From contig NZ_JAEKKT010000128.1 in NCBI RefSeq assembly GCF_019510245.1, forward strand, positions 62,001-126,000: a stretch of DNA of 64,000 bases, in the 5' to 3' direction. Under the pieces are notes generated by a model. That model made no database searches. It was not told where the DNA came from and worked only from the letters and a program-made list of their open reading frames with translations. How positions within the stretch are numbered: position 1 is the stretch's first letter; every line of letters starts with the position of its first letter. The translations under genes were made by a program, and so were the position numbers. Positions 7,790 to 16,747 of this stretch are shown here, in pieces. This stretch comes from Streptomyces sp. Its GTDB lineage: Bacteria > Actinomycetota > Actinomycetes > Streptomycetales > Streptomycetaceae.

Positions 7790-9112
7790 GGCGGCCGACG
7801 GCTGTGTGGTGACCGGGACCGTGCGGCGGGTGAGGTCGCGGACGTCGGGGACGAGGAGCACCGCGGCCGTGACGGCGACGACCAGGCCGGCGCAGCCCCA
7901 CAGGGCCGGGCTCCGGCCGAAGGCCTGCTCAGCGGGGCCGGCCAGCGCCATCGCCAGGGGCAGCAGGGAGACGGAGCCGAACCAGTCGTACGCCGAGACC
8001 CGGGAGAGCTTCTCCTCGGGGATCTCCTGGTGCAGCGCGGTCATCCAGGAGACGCCGAAGACCTCGACCGTCGTGCCCGCCACGAACATCACCGCGCAGA
8101 GGACCCCCACGGGCGCGGGCACCGCGAGCGCCGCGGAGGGGAGCGCGAGCGGGAAGATGCACAGGGTGCCGACGAACAGGAGCCGGCGGGGTTTCCAGCG
8201 GGTCATCAGAAGGGCGCCGCCCACCGTACCCGCGCCGAACGCGGCCAGTGCCAGGCCCCAGGGTCCGGCTCCGCCCAGGCTGTCGCGCGCGACCAGCGGG
8301 CCGTAGACCGCGTCGGCGGCGCCCACCACCGCGTTCGCGATCGAGAACTGCACGACGATCCCCCACAGCCAGGGGCGGCCGGTGAACTCCCGCCAGCCGT
8401 CCCGTAGATCGGCCAGCATCCCGTCGCCCGGGTCCCGCGGCGGGATGTGGCTGACGTCGAGGAACGAACGCAGCACACCGGCGACCGCGAACGCCGCCGC
8501 GTCCACCGCCAGCACCCAGCCGGGGCCCACCGCGGCCACCAGGGCGCCGCCCAGGGCCGCGCCCCCGAGGGCGGCGCTCTGCATCGCCATCCGGAACACG
8601 GCGAACGCACGGCTCGCCTGATCGCCGCTCACCGACGACAGCAGCATGCCCTCCGCCGCCGGGCTGAAGAACGCCTGGCCGGTGCCCCCCAGCGCGGTGA
8701 GCAGCATCATCTGCCACAGGCGGGGGTCGCCGGTGAGCACGAGGACGGCGAAGGTGCCCTGGGAGACGAAGTTGAGGGCGTTGGCCGCGACCATCACGCG
8801 GTGACGGGGGAAACGATCCGCCACGGCGCCGCCGACGAGCAGGAACAGCACCAGCGGGAAGGTGCGGGCGGCGGCCACCAGACCGACGTCCCCGGCGTCG
8901 CCGCCCGCGCCCAGCACCGCGAACGCGGCGGCGATCAGGGAGCCGTTGGCACCCAGGCTCGTCACGATCGTCGCCGCGGTCAGCAGGCTGTAGTTGCGGC
9001 CCGCCCAGGCGGGTCTGCGCAGGCGGGAGGCGGTGCCGGGGGCGGCGGAGGGGCCGGGGGAGCCGGGGGAGCCGGGGGAGTCGGGGGCGGAGGTCACCGC
9101 CCGACTATCCAC
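7751..9112 (-). CDS. MFS transporter (EntS-like exporter)
   Basis: About 453 residues with twelve predicted membrane helices and the MFS motif between helices 2 and 3 (GGAVADRFPRHRVMVAAN). The overall pattern LLTALGGTGQAFFSPAAEGM and the later YDWFGSVSLLPLAMALAGP are typical of the EntS/MFS_3 branch of drug or siderophore exporters. The N-terminus has a Pro/Gly-rich stretch (SPGSPGSPG) before the first helix. Three start codons are possible: TTG 9133, GTG 9112 and GTG 9097; none has a strong ribosome site, and 9112 was chosen. The gene ends inside the convergent spermidine-synthase-like gene. The substrate is unknown. Confidence 0.86.
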   Translation of the reverse strand: MDSRAVTSAPDSPGSPGSPGPSAAPGTASRLRRPAWAGRNYSLLTAATIVTSLGANGSLIAAAFAVLGAGGDAGDVGLVAAARTFPLVLFLLVGGAVADRFPRHRVMVAANALNFVSQGTFAVLVLTGDPRLWQMMLLTALGGTGQAFFSPAAEGMLLSSVSGDQASRAFAVFRMAMQSAALGGAALGGALVAAVGPGWVLAVDAAAFAVAGVLRSFLDVSHIPPRDPGDGMLADLRDGWREFTGRPWLWGIVVQFSIANAVVGAADAVYGPLVARDSLGGAGPWGLALAAFGAGTVGGALLMTRWKPRRLLFVGTLCIFPLALPSAALAVPAPVGVLCAVMFVAGTTVEVFGVSWMTALHQEIPEEKLSRVSAYDWFGSVSLLPLAMALAGPAEQAFGRSPALWGCAGLVVAVTAAVLLVPDVRDLTRRTVPVTTQPSAASPDPERSAGGLG

Positions 9113-9211
9113 GCCGGGAGTCCGCCCTGCCAACCCGATTCCCGGGCGTCCGGTCCTTCGGCGTCCGGCCCTCCGACGTCCGGACCTTTGGCATCCGGTC
9201 GCCGGCCGTGG

Positions 9212-10216
9212 TCAGCTCCCGGTCGGGGTGCCGTGCAGCCGGACCGTGCTGAGGATCTTCATGACCGTCGCCGTGGGGACCGCGCCGTTCACTCCCTCGG
9301 CGCCGTAGAAGTCCCACGAGACCAGGTCGCCGGCCGAGTTCTCGAAGCCGAAGGTGATCGCCCTGCCGTCGCTCGCGCACTTGCCCTTCTGCGGACTCTG
9401 TGTCGAACGCGCCCAGGCATAGGCGCCCTTGAGACCCGACGCGGTGGTGTAGGCGGTGGCCTTCTCGTCGTAGGTGATGGCCTTCTTGTTCGGGTACGTG
9501 TATCCGCCGTACACCCACCAGGGGACCTCCCGGACCGCCGCGTCGCCCGGGGTCTTCGCACCGCTCTCGCCCTTGGTGCCCACCGCCGCCAGGGCCGTGT
9601 CCTCGGTCCTGCCGTCCTTGTCGTCGTCGCTCGTGCACCACTTGGACTTGTACTGGGCGGGCGCCGACATGGTGATGATCGGCTTGCCGTCCTTGTCCTC
9701 GAAGCCCACGGACGTCCCCGGAGTGAGGACCTCCCAGTCGGCCGGCACGTCGAAGGCCGTGCCCCACTTGGGGTTCACGACGGTCTTCCAGCCCGCGATC
9801 GTCGGCTTCTCGGTCTCGTCGCCACCGCGCGGGTCGTCGTCCGCCGACGCGGAGGCCGAGGCGGAGGCGGAGGGCGACTGGCTCACCTGCTGGTTCCCGC
9901 CGGTGCCGGCCTTGTCGTCCTTCTTGCCGCCGAGGACCAGGAAGCCGGTCACTCCGGCCGCCACCACGACGGCCGTCGCCGCGATGATCGCGACCAGCTT
10001 CGTGCGGTCGCCGCCCCCGCCCCCGCCCTGCGGTGGCTGCGGAGCTCCGGCGGGCCCTGGCGGGCCCCACTGCGGCTGCTGCCCGTACCCGCCCTGCTGC
10101 GGATACTGCTGGTAGCCGGGCTGCTGGTACGGATTCGGCTGCTGGTAACCCGGTTGCTGATACGGGTTGTTCTGCGGGTACTGCTCGCCCCCTGGCGGCT
10201 GCTGTTCTGGCCACAT
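9212..10216 (-). CDS. Gln/Pro/Tyr-rich single-pass membrane protein, uncharacterised
   Basis: 334 residues. Residues 1-75 are a low-complexity cytoplasmic segment with repeats such as NPYQQPGYQQ and a poly-Gly run. One membrane helix follows (LVAIIAATAVVVAAGVTGFL), then a Ser-Ala/Asp-rich linker, then an exported domain of about 200 residues with two or three Cys (KWCTS, KGKCAS) that could form a disulphide. The C-terminal part ends ATVMKILSTVRLHGTPTGS. This architecture is common in Streptomyces, where such proteins are annotated as hypothetical membrane proteins. ATG 10216 is preferred over an in-frame ATG at 10288, which would add a non-conserved leader. It is divergent from the thioesterase gene. 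No function can be assigned. Confidence 0.72.
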   Translation of the reverse strand: MWPEQQPPGGEQYPQNNPYQQPGYQQPNPYQQPGYQQYPQQGGYGQQPQWGPPGPAGAPQPPQGGGGGGDRTKLVAIIAATAVVVAAGVTGFLVLGGKKDDKAGTGGNQQVSQSPSASASASASADDDPRGGDETEKPTIAGWKTVVNPKWGTAFDVPADWEVLTPGTSVGFEDKDGKPIITMSAPAQYKSKWCTSDDDKDGRTEDTALAAVGTKGESGAKTPGDAAVREVPWWVYGGYTYPNKKAITYDEKATAYTTASGLKGAYAWARSTQSPQKGKCASDGRAITFGFENSAGDLVSWDFYGAEGVNGAVPTATVMKILSTVRLHGTPTGS

Positions 10217-10335
10217 GGCTCGTAACCCTAGTGCCGGCCGGTCCGGCCGATGGCGTGCGCCCGAGGCCGTGCCTGTGACAACGGTCATGGCACTGCTCTG
10301 GCCAGGCTCTGCTACTCGCTAGTAACATGCTCGTC

Positions 10336-10788
10336 ATGAGCACTGACCAGATGTCGATCGGCGAGATGCTCGCCGCCACGGTCCCGATGGTCCGGACCCT
10401 CAACCTGGAGTACCTGGAAACCACTCCGGAGCGGGCCGTGCTGTCCCTGCCGGACCAGGGCGACTTCCACAACCACATCGGCGGCCCGCACGCGGGTGCG
10501 ATGTTCACCCTCGCCGAGTCCGCGAGCGGCGCGATCGTGCTGGCCGCCTTCGGGGACCAGCTCTCCCGGGCCGTGCCGCTCGCCGTCAGTGCCGAGATCG
10601 CCTACAAGAAGGTCGCCCTCGGTCCGGTCAAGGCCACCGCGACCCTGGGCCGCCCGATCGCCGACGTCGTCGCGGAACTCGACGAGGGCAAGCGCCCCGA
10701 GTTCCCGGTCGCCGTCGCCATCACGCGCGAGGACGGCGCGGTCACCGGTGAGATGACCGTGGTCTGGACCTTGCGTCCCAACAACTGA
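10336..10788 (+). CDS. Hotdog-fold thioesterase, DUF4442/PaaI-like
   Basis: 150 residues, typical of a single hotdog domain. Features are LSLPDQGDFHNHIGGPHAGAMF with conserved Asn/His and Gly residues at the expected substrate site, then LAESASGAIV and the central strand SAEIAYKKVALGPV. The family hydrolyses acyl-CoA thioesters, although DUF4442 members are mostly uncharacterised. An alternative ATG lies 9 bases upstream (10327); neither has a ribosome site, so the transcript may be leaderless. It stands alone between the divergent membrane-protein gene and the convergent galU. Confidence 0.8.
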   Translation: MSTDQMSIGEMLAATVPMVRTLNLEYLETTPERAVLSLPDQGDFHNHIGGPHAGAMFTLAESASGAIVLAAFGDQLSRAVPLAVSAEIAYKKVALGPVKATATLGRPIADVVAELDEGKRPEFPVAVAITREDGAVTGEMTVVWTLRPNN

Positions 10789-10936
10789 CCGACCGGCCCT
10801 GTGCCGTCGGCGGCCGGTTCCGGATGCCGGGTGCTGAATGGCGCGGGCCGGCAGGCGGTGTCGAACGGCGGACGGGGTGAGGGTCGCCGGGCCCTCGCCC
10901 CGTCCACCGTCGTGACGCCGGAACGGGGGCGGTCGC

Positions 10937-11896
10937 TCAGGCGGCGCGGCACTCCTCGCGCCCGGCCCCCGTCTCCGCCATGCCCGCCACGAACTCCCTG
11001 AGCCACGCCGTGAACTCCGGCCCCAGGTCCGGACGTTCGCAGGCGAGCCGGACCACCGTGCGGAGGTAGTCGGCCTTGTCGCCGGTGTCGTAGCGCAGTC
11101 CGTCGAAGACCACCCCGTGGACCGTGCCGGCCGCCGCCAAGTCCTGCAGCGCGTCCGTCAGCTGGATCTCGCCGCCGCGGCCTGGCGCGGTCCGTTCCAG
11201 GACGTCGAACACCTCGGGGTCCAGGACGTAGCGGCCGATGACCGCGTAGTTGCTGGGCGCCTTCTCCGGGGACGGCTTCTCCACCAGGCCGGTCACCCGG
11301 ACCACACCGGCCTCGCCGGTCGGCTCGACGGCGGCACAGCCGTAGAGGTGGACCTGTGACGGGTCGACCTCCATCAATGCGACGACGCTGCCCTGGTGGC
11401 GGTCGCGGACGTCCAGCATCTGGCTGAGCAGGGTCTCGCGGGCGTCGATCAGGTCGTCGCCGAGGAGCACCGCGAAGGGCTGGTCGCCCACGTGGTGCCT
11501 GGCGCACAGCACCGCGTGGCCGAGGCCGAGCGGGTCCCCCTGGCGGATGTGGTGGATGTCGGCGAGCCGCGCGGGATCGCGCACGGCGTCCAGCCGCACG
11601 GTGTCGCCCTTGGCGGCCAGCGCCTGTTCCAGCTCGAAGGCGTGGTCGAAGTGGTCCTCGATGGCCCGCTTGTGCCGGCCGGTGACCATGAGGATATCGT
11701 CGAGCCCGGCCTTGGCGGCCTCCTCGACGACGTACTGGATGGCCGGCTTGTCGACGACCGGCAGCATCTCCTTCGGCGTCGCCTTGGTGGCGGGCAGGAA
11801 CCGGGTGCCGAGCCCGGCGGCCGGCACGACCGCCTTGCGGACCGGTCGGGGGGACGGGGGGACGGGGGAGGAGTGGGGGGCGATCATGCGGCACAT
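10937..11896 (-). CDS. galU: UTP-glucose-1-phosphate uridylyltransferase GalU
   Basis: About 319 residues, normal for bacterial GalU, which makes UDP-glucose from glucose-1-phosphate and UTP for glycogen, trehalose and cell-envelope glycans. The nucleotide-binding signature AVVPAAGLGTRFLPATKATP lies near the N-terminus, followed by KEMLPVVDKPAIQYVVEEA, the GDD of FAVLLGDDLID, EKPSPEKAPSNYAVIGRYVL and GGEIQLTDAL. Possible starts are ATG 11896 (MCRMIAPH) and ATG 11887 (MIAPH); 11896 has GGTGGG at a usable distance. The upstream 407-bp gap is shared with the divergent ricin-domain gene. The C-terminus ends in a short non-conserved tail (MAETGAGREECRAA). Confidence 0.93.
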   Translation of the reverse strand: MCRMIAPHSSPVPPSPRPVRKAVVPAAGLGTRFLPATKATPKEMLPVVDKPAIQYVVEEAAKAGLDDILMVTGRHKRAIEDHFDHAFELEQALAAKGDTVRLDAVRDPARLADIHHIRQGDPLGLGHAVLCARHHVGDQPFAVLLGDDLIDARETLLSQMLDVRDRHQGSVVALMEVDPSQVHLYGCAAVEPTGEAGVVRVTGLVEKPSPEKAPSNYAVIGRYVLDPEVFDVLERTAPGRGGEIQLTDALQDLAAAGTVHGVVFDGLRYDTGDKADYLRTVVRLACERPDLGPEFTAWLREFVAGMAETGAGREECRAA

Positions 11897-12303
11897 GCTG
11901 GCCCACCGGGATGAGAGGGGGCCGGGAGAAACATGGGAGGCGGCTGTGGAACCCGGCGCTCCGCCACGGCGGCCCCGGCGCTCGGCGAGTTGAAGATTTC
12001 GTGTGCCATCGGGTCCCCGGCGCACACAAGTTGAACCTGTGCGACCGCTGAATCCGGACCGGATGCGGATACCGCCGGTAACTTATCTGAATTCCCGCCT
12101 CTTTGAACTTGAGTCACCTCACCTTCTTGTTTCCTGTGAGACCTGTGTGCAAAGGTGAGCCACCCCGCGGGAGGGCTCATGGACCGGTGCGGCCGTCAGG
12201 TCGCGGCCGTTACGGACCCCAAAAGGTACGCACCAATCAGCACTGCATTCCGTCAGGGCGCCATTCCGGCATGCCGCCCTGCGGCTCGGAAGGAAATGGT
12301 TCA
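11897..12303. other. Intergenic region between galU and ricin-domain gene
   Basis: This 407-bp divergent control region is AT-richer around 12060-12150 (for example GGTAACTTATCTGAATTCCC and CCTTCTTGTTTCC), where promoters are expected. No convincing -35/-10 pair, RNA gene or riboswitch could be recognised. It ends in AAGGAA, eight bases before the GTG at 12304. Confidence 0.4.
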
Positions 12304-14151
12304 GTGCAATCCCCCTACCCCCCACGCCCGCCCTACCCGCCTCGCCCCGGTTCGACCCCGGGGGAGTCCGACCGCAATCTCATCGCCCAGCTCACCGGCG
12401 CCCCCGCCGCCAGGCATCATGCCGTCGCCCTCCTGCTGGCCCGGCACTGGCGCGCCACCTGCGACTACGCCGTGGTCTGCCTCGCCGCCGCCACGCCCAC
12501 CGCCCAACTCGTCGCCAGCGCCGCCTTCGAGCGGGTCCTCGGCAGGCTGGCCGGCGGCGCGGTGGGCGGCGCCCTGCGTCCGCAGCTCCTCGTGGCGGTA
12601 CGGGAGACCGTCCGCGCGTGGGCCGCCGACGAAGCCGTATCGGTGATCGCACCGGAACTGCGCAAGACCACCGGCGGTCGCGGACTCAGCGCCGCAAGAC
12701 CCGGCACCCCCGAAAGGCGGCAACTCGCCGAACGTGCTTTCCAGGCTCTTCCGGGCGCCTCGCAATGCCTCCTCTGGCATACCGAGGTCGAAGCCGAACC
12801 CATAAACATACCCGCTGGTCTGCTGGGCGTCGACACCGCTACCGCGACGGCCGCCCTCGACCAGGCCCGCGAACAATTCAGGACCGGATTGGTGCGCACC
12901 CACCGGGAACTCGCGCCCTCCAAGGAATGCCGCTTCTACAACCGGCTCCTCGACGTCCCCATTCGCCGGGGCGGCGCCCTGCTCCCGGATGTGCAGCGGC
13001 ATCTCGGCGAGTGCCGGTACTGCCGGCAGGCCGCCGAACAACTCAGCCACTTCGACGGCGGCCTGGAGGTACTGCTCGCCGAGACCGTGCTCGGCTGGGG
13101 CGCCCACCGCTATCTCGACTCCCGGCCCGGACCCGGCTCACCCACCGAGGCCTGGCCGGCCGGAGGCGAAGCCGGGCGCGCGGCAGCGCTGCCCGGCGGA
13201 CGGCACCGCATCGTGACCGAGAGCGGACGGCGCAGAGCCGTGCTGGCCGGTGCCGGCCTGGTCGCCCTCGCACTCCTCGCCACCGTGCTCGTGGCCAAGA
13301 GCTGGTCCGACGACAGCGGTGTCCCACGCCCCGGCACCACCACCTGGGGAGCTCCCGTCGGCGGCACCACCCGGTCCGGCACCGGCCCCGTCGCGAACCC
13401 GCCCTCCTCGGGCTCCCCGTCGCCGGCCTCGGTGGGCGAGCCCGTCGAGATCGCCCACGGCAGGCTGCGCAGCCTCGACACCGGGCGCTGCGTCGACGTA
13501 CGCGGGGGCCGGATGCGGACCGGGGCCGAACTGCGGCTCGGCCCGTGTTCGGACACCGGGTCCCAGCAGTGGTCGTACCAGGACGACGGCATGCTGCGCA
13601 GCGCGCTCGACCCCACCCTGTGCCTCGCCGCCGACCCCGGTGCGCACAGCGTCGTGGTCTCCGGCTGCCTGGTGCACGCGGGGGAGGTGTCGTACGACCT
13701 GACGGTGCGCGGCGAGCTCCTGCTCCGCTGGGACAAGGACCTCGCGCTGGCGGTGGACGGCGCGCGGGTGGTCGTGGCCGGGCGGAACGGGTCGGTGCGG
13801 CAGCGGTGGGAGATGGAGTCCGGGAGCGGCGGTGTCTCCGTCACGCCGAAGACCATGCCTCCCGCACCACCCGTGCCGGGCAGGACCGGGCCGACGGAGG
13901 TCCCCGCGCCCCCGCCCGTTCCGGAGGAACAGTCCGCCCAATCGCGGGAGCCGTACGGCACGCGGGTCGCGCAGGCGCAGAACCGGCGGCCGCCCGTCGC
14001 CGTCACACCGACCGCGCCCCACGGTCCCGGGACCCCGCTACCGGCCGGCGAGGCGGCCGCCGATGCCCTGGACAGGGTGCCGGCCACCGTGACGGCCGTC
14101 GTGGACTCCGTTCCGGACGTCGCGAAGGGGGTGGGCGGTCTGCTCGGCTGA
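12304..14151 (+). CDS. Composite membrane protein: ECF-sigma-like region, HC2-type zinc finger, TM helix, ricin-type lectin
   Basis: 615 residues from GTG 12304, which has AAGGAA eight bases upstream. Residues 20-225 resemble a degenerate ECF sigma factor: a region-2-like helical part (HHAVALLLARHWRATCDYAV) and a region-4-like part (RRQLAERAFQALPGASQCLL then GLLGVDTATATAALDQAREQ). Near 232-242 comes HLGECRYCRQAAEQL, the HxxxCxxC metal site of zf-HC2 anti-sigma domains. A membrane helix lies at about 313-335 (AVLAGAGLVALALLATVLVA). Outside is a Pro/Ser/Thr linker and a ricin-B-type lectin at about 383-505 with SLDTGRCVDVRGG and the QxW motifs SQQWSY and RQRWEM. A Pro-rich tail completes it. 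It looks like a fused sigma/anti-sigma-type signalling protein with an external sugar-binding sensor; activity is unproven. Confidence 0.75.
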   Translation: MQSPYPPRPPYPPRPGSTPGESDRNLIAQLTGAPAARHHAVALLLARHWRATCDYAVVCLAAATPTAQLVASAAFERVLGRLAGGAVGGALRPQLLVAVRETVRAWAADEAVSVIAPELRKTTGGRGLSAARPGTPERRQLAERAFQALPGASQCLLWHTEVEAEPINIPAGLLGVDTATATAALDQAREQFRTGLVRTHRELAPSKECRFYNRLLDVPIRRGGALLPDVQRHLGECRYCRQAAEQLSHFDGGLEVLLAETVLGWGAHRYLDSRPGPGSPTEAWPAGGEAGRAAALPGGRHRIVTESGRRRAVLAGAGLVALALLATVLVAKSWSDDSGVPRPGTTTWGAPVGGTTRSGTGPVANPPSSGSPSPASVGEPVEIAHGRLRSLDTGRCVDVRGGRMRTGAELRLGPCSDTGSQQWSYQDDGMLRSALDPTLCLAADPGAHSVVVSGCLVHAGEVSYDLTVRGELLLRWDKDLALAVDGARVVVAGRNGSVRQRWEMESGSGGVSVTPKTMPPAPPVPGRTGPTEVPAPPPVPEEQSAQSREPYGTRVAQAQNRRPPVAVTPTAPHGPGTPLPAGEAAADALDRVPATVTAVVDSVPDVAKGVGGLLG

Positions 14152-14203
14152 TGCCGGGCGGGGGCGGCCGGTCGAACACGCCGCGCACGCGCGGCGCGCC
14201 CCT

Positions 14204-14551
14204 CTACTCTCCTGCGGGAGGACGATCCGCCCCTTCTCGGCCCGGGGCAGACCGGGTCAGCCAGCGTTCGTCGCGGAACTCGGCAGGGACCTCGTCCTCC
14301 CACGGGTCGATCCCGCGGCGTTCCAGTTCGTCGAACCACCGGTCCCGTTGCGACTCGGGCAGGCGCCGGCCGCACCAGGGGCAGAACCCGATGGTGATGC
14401 TCGACGTGCCGCCGTCATGGATGATCAGCCCGTACTCCTGGAACCGGGCGCTGAATCCGATCAGCGCGTCCGGGCAGGCGAAGGGGTCGTCGTGCCGGTC
14501 GCAGGGCACGTTCACACGGCTGTTCATCGCCTCGCAGCAATGGGTGGTCAT
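14204..14551 (-). CDS. DUF6980 family small zinc-binding-type protein
   Basis: 115 residues. The N-terminal MTTHCCEAMNSRVNVPCDRH and the later FCPWCGRRLPESQRD supply Cys pairs likely to bind one zinc ion. Between them is a short beta-rich segment, FQEYGLIIHDGGTSSITIGF, and the C-terminus WFDELERRGIDPWEDEVPAE followed by FRDERWL is conserved in the family as I know it. Function unknown. It is convergent with the ricin-domain gene and follows, on the same strand, the ABC-2-like and flavin reductase genes with a 57-bp gap. Confidence 0.75.
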   Translation of the reverse strand: MTTHCCEAMNSRVNVPCDRHDDPFACPDALIGFSARFQEYGLIIHDGGTSSITIGFCPWCGRRLPESQRDRWFDELERRGIDPWEDEVPAEFRDERWLTRSAPGREGADRPPAGE

Positions 14552-14608
14552 GACCTCGGATTTTCGTTGATCGGGCGTTGCCCCGCAGTAGATCAGAGCC
14601 GCCGTCCG

Positions 14609-15637
14609 CTACGAAGTCGCGCCCCGGGCGGGATCAGCGAGTGCGGGGAGGGGCGCCGGGCTCTGCTTGGTGGTGCGGAAGGTCAGCAGGACCGCGGAGC
14701 CCGCTGCCCACAGGACGAGGGTCGCCAGCGGGGCGAGGAGGTGGGAGCCCTGGAAGTAGCTGAGGTCGGCGATGGCGCGGACCGCGGCGCCGGGGGGCAG
14801 CAGCTCCGACAGGGCCCGGGCTCCGCCGGGCATCAGGTTGGTGCCGATGGTCGCGCCGCTGGTGGAGTTGCCGACGGTCAGCAGCAGCAGGGTGGCGAGG
14901 GGGATACCGAGCGGGCCGACGTAGGTGGCCAGCATCTTCGTGGCGAAGGCCGCGGCGGCGGCCAGCAGGGCCAGGACGAAGGCGAGGGGGAGATACGGCG
15001 CGGGGACGGCTCCGAGGACGGGGCCGGCGATGGCGGCCGCGACCAGGCCGGACGCCGCGGCGAACGCGGCCATCAGGGCGAAGCGGTGCCGCAGCCGGAG
15101 CTGGCCGCTGAGTCCCACGACGTTCTGGGCGAGGGCGAAGCCCGAGAGGGTCACTCCGAAGGAGACGTAGAACCCGGCCAGGCCGCGGGCGTCGTACCGG
15201 CCGAGCGGCACGATGTCGGAGACGCTGAGGTGCCGGTCGGCGCCGTGCGCGTAGGCAGTGGCGAGTTTGGTGACCGCGGTGGTCGTCGACAGGCCGTTCG
15301 CGCTCGCGACATCGAGTTCGAGCGCGCTGCCGTGCGGGCCGCTGCCGAGCACGGCCACGACGTCGCGATGGCGCAGCGCGTCGCGTGCCTCGGCGGCGGA
15401 GCGGACGTGCCGGACGTCGATGGCGTCCCCGAGGTCCTGCTGGACCTTGTCCGCCAGCTTCGGGCCCGTGACCGCCACGGGGATCCGGTGGGGCTGGGGA
15501 TCGCGCGTGAGTCCGATGTAGCAGCTGACGAAGGCCGAGACGATGACCAGGCCGATCAGGAACGGCTGCAGCCACACACGGACGGGCCGGCGGCGCCTGT
15601 GATGCGGGGGACGAGGCGGGTGGGGCTGGGCATGCAC
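14609..15637 (-). CDS. ABC-2/DUF3533-like multi-pass membrane protein
   Basis: About 342 residues. One N-terminal helix (WLQPFLIGLVIVSAFVSCYI) is followed by an extracytoplasmic domain of about 120 residues (HRIPVAVTGPKLADKVQQDL then DVVAVLGSGPHGSALELDVA) and then about five helices. This matches the layout of ABC-2 permeases and YhgE/Pip-like proteins. GTG 15637 has GGAGAG seven bases upstream and is preferred; ATG 15652 would add five residues. It lies 59 bp after the flavin reductase gene on the same strand and may be co-transcribed with it. No ATPase gene is adjacent. The substrate is unknown; export of a lipid or small molecule is the usual inference. Confidence 0.7.
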   Translation of the reverse strand: MHAQPHPPRPPHHRRRRPVRVWLQPFLIGLVIVSAFVSCYIGLTRDPQPHRIPVAVTGPKLADKVQQDLGDAIDVRHVRSAAEARDALRHRDVVAVLGSGPHGSALELDVASANGLSTTTAVTKLATAYAHGADRHLSVSDIVPLGRYDARGLAGFYVSFGVTLSGFALAQNVVGLSGQLRLRHRFALMAAFAAASGLVAAAIAGPVLGAVPAPYLPLAFVLALLAAAAAFATKMLATYVGPLGIPLATLLLLTVGNSTSGATIGTNLMPGGARALSELLPPGAAVRAIADLSYFQGSHLLAPLATLVLWAAGSAVLLTFRTTKQSPAPLPALADPARGATS

Positions 15638-15696
15638 TCTGGGTCTCTCCATGGCTGGGGGGCCGACGGCGGGCGGCGGGTCTGCGGTGGCCGCGC

Positions 15697-16422
15697 TCAC
15701 TTTCCGGGGGCGGTGGTGGCTCCGGACGGGGACCACTCCTCGGTGTCGATCGGGGACCAGCCGGTGGGCCGTCCGTCCAGGCGCTGCATCCGCCGGCCGC
15801 GCCTCGCCGCCAGCAGTTCCCTGTCCAGGGGGGTGGTGAAGACGTTCTCGACCAGCGTGTACTCGCCGGCCAGGCGTCCCACGGCCGGCAGCGCGGCGGT
15901 GTCGATCCTGCCCCGGTCCAGGTAGAGGTCGTCCCGGACGTGGAAGCGCACCACCCGGCCCCAGACCACAGAGTCGACCTTGTCGTCCCCGACGGGGATG
16001 ATCCGGTCGACGACGCACTCGAAGGAGATCGGCGCATCCCCGACCCGGGGCGCGCCGACCACCTCGGACGGTTCCTTGCGCAGGCCGAGCGCCTCGAACT
16101 CGTCCACGCCCGCCTCGAACTCGAACGCCGAACCGTGCATGGCGTCCGCCTGCGGCAGCGTCACCAGACTGGTGACGAACTCGCCGGTGTCACGGATGTT
16201 GACGAAGGTGTCCTTCAGCGTGACGCCGTCCGCCTGCGGCTGCAGCGTGATCGAGACGATGGGCGGCTTCCTGCCCACCGCGGTGAAGAAGGAGATGGGC
16301 GCGAGGTTGGCCACACCCTCGGGCGACACCGTGCTGACCCAGGCGACCGGCCGCGGAATGATGCTCCCGATCAGCAGTTTGTAGGCGTGGGCGGCGTCGA
16401 GTTCCGCAGCGTCAATGATCAT
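15697..16422 (-). CDS. Flavin reductase family protein (DIM6/NTAB type)
   Basis: 241 residues. The FMN-binding split barrel begins almost at the start (AYKLLIGSIIPRPVAWVSTV), then VANLAPISFFTAVGRKPPIV, followed by DTFVNIRDTGEFVTSLVT and a long C-terminal extension typical of the larger subgroup. Such proteins reduce FMN with NAD(P)H for partner monooxygenases or act as stand-alone flavoproteins. The start is fixed by GGAGG seven bases before ATG 16422. It is divergent from the CGNR regulator, with dyads in the 325-bp gap, and heads a possible operon with the ABC-2-like gene. No partner oxygenase is adjacent. Confidence 0.87.
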   Translation of the reverse strand: MIIDAAELDAAHAYKLLIGSIIPRPVAWVSTVSPEGVANLAPISFFTAVGRKPPIVSITLQPQADGVTLKDTFVNIRDTGEFVTSLVTLPQADAMHGSAFEFEAGVDEFEALGLRKEPSEVVGAPRVGDAPISFECVVDRIIPVGDDKVDSVVWGRVVRFHVRDDLYLDRGRIDTAALPAVGRLAGEYTLVENVFTTPLDRELLAARRGRRMQRLDGRPTGWSPIDTEEWSPSGATTAPGK

Positions 16423-16495
16423 CTTCAGGCCTCCATCGGATTGCGGCGCGGTCCACGTCGGAGAGAAGCGACTCGCGTGGGGTGTCGAACACCCG

Positions 16496-16521
16496 CTGTC
16501 GGACATAACGCCACACGACAG
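16496..16521. promoter_or_regulatory. Inverted repeat upstream of flavin reductase
   Basis: CTGTCG (16496-16501) and CGACAG (16516-16521) form a perfect 6-bp dyad with a 14-bp spacer; a second small dyad GGTGTCGAACACC lies at 16481-16493. Both are within 100 bp upstream of the flavin reductase start and are candidate operators. Confidence 0.35.
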
Positions 16522-16647
16522 AAGTGTATGCCCATTGATTCTTTCGCCCGGATGTGACGCTGACCTCGGCCGTCGACTGCTGTGGACGTCTGCGCGACCG
16601 TGCGGACTGCGGGATCGGTGTCCCCTGCATGACATGGGCATATATCG

Positions 16648-16669
16648 TTCGGTTGTGTCGTTAAACGAA
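16648..16669. promoter_or_regulatory. Imperfect inverted repeat upstream of CGNR regulator
   Basis: TTCGGTT (16648-16654) and AAACGAA (16663-16669) pair with one mismatch across 8 bp, next to the AT-rich ATATAT at about 16640-16645. The site is 79 bp before the CGNR gene and could be its own operator. Confidence 0.4.
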
Positions 16670-16747
16670 GCGCTCACGTAGCGTCGTCCCTCCCCGGCCG
16701 AGATCGGGGAACTGCCGCCCGACGCCGTTTACCGAAAGAGGTCCGCC

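Noticed and set aside
11897..12303. Riboswitch in the galU/ricin intergenic region
   Set aside because: No conserved riboswitch core could be matched by eye; hairpins there are no stronger than expected in high-GC DNA.
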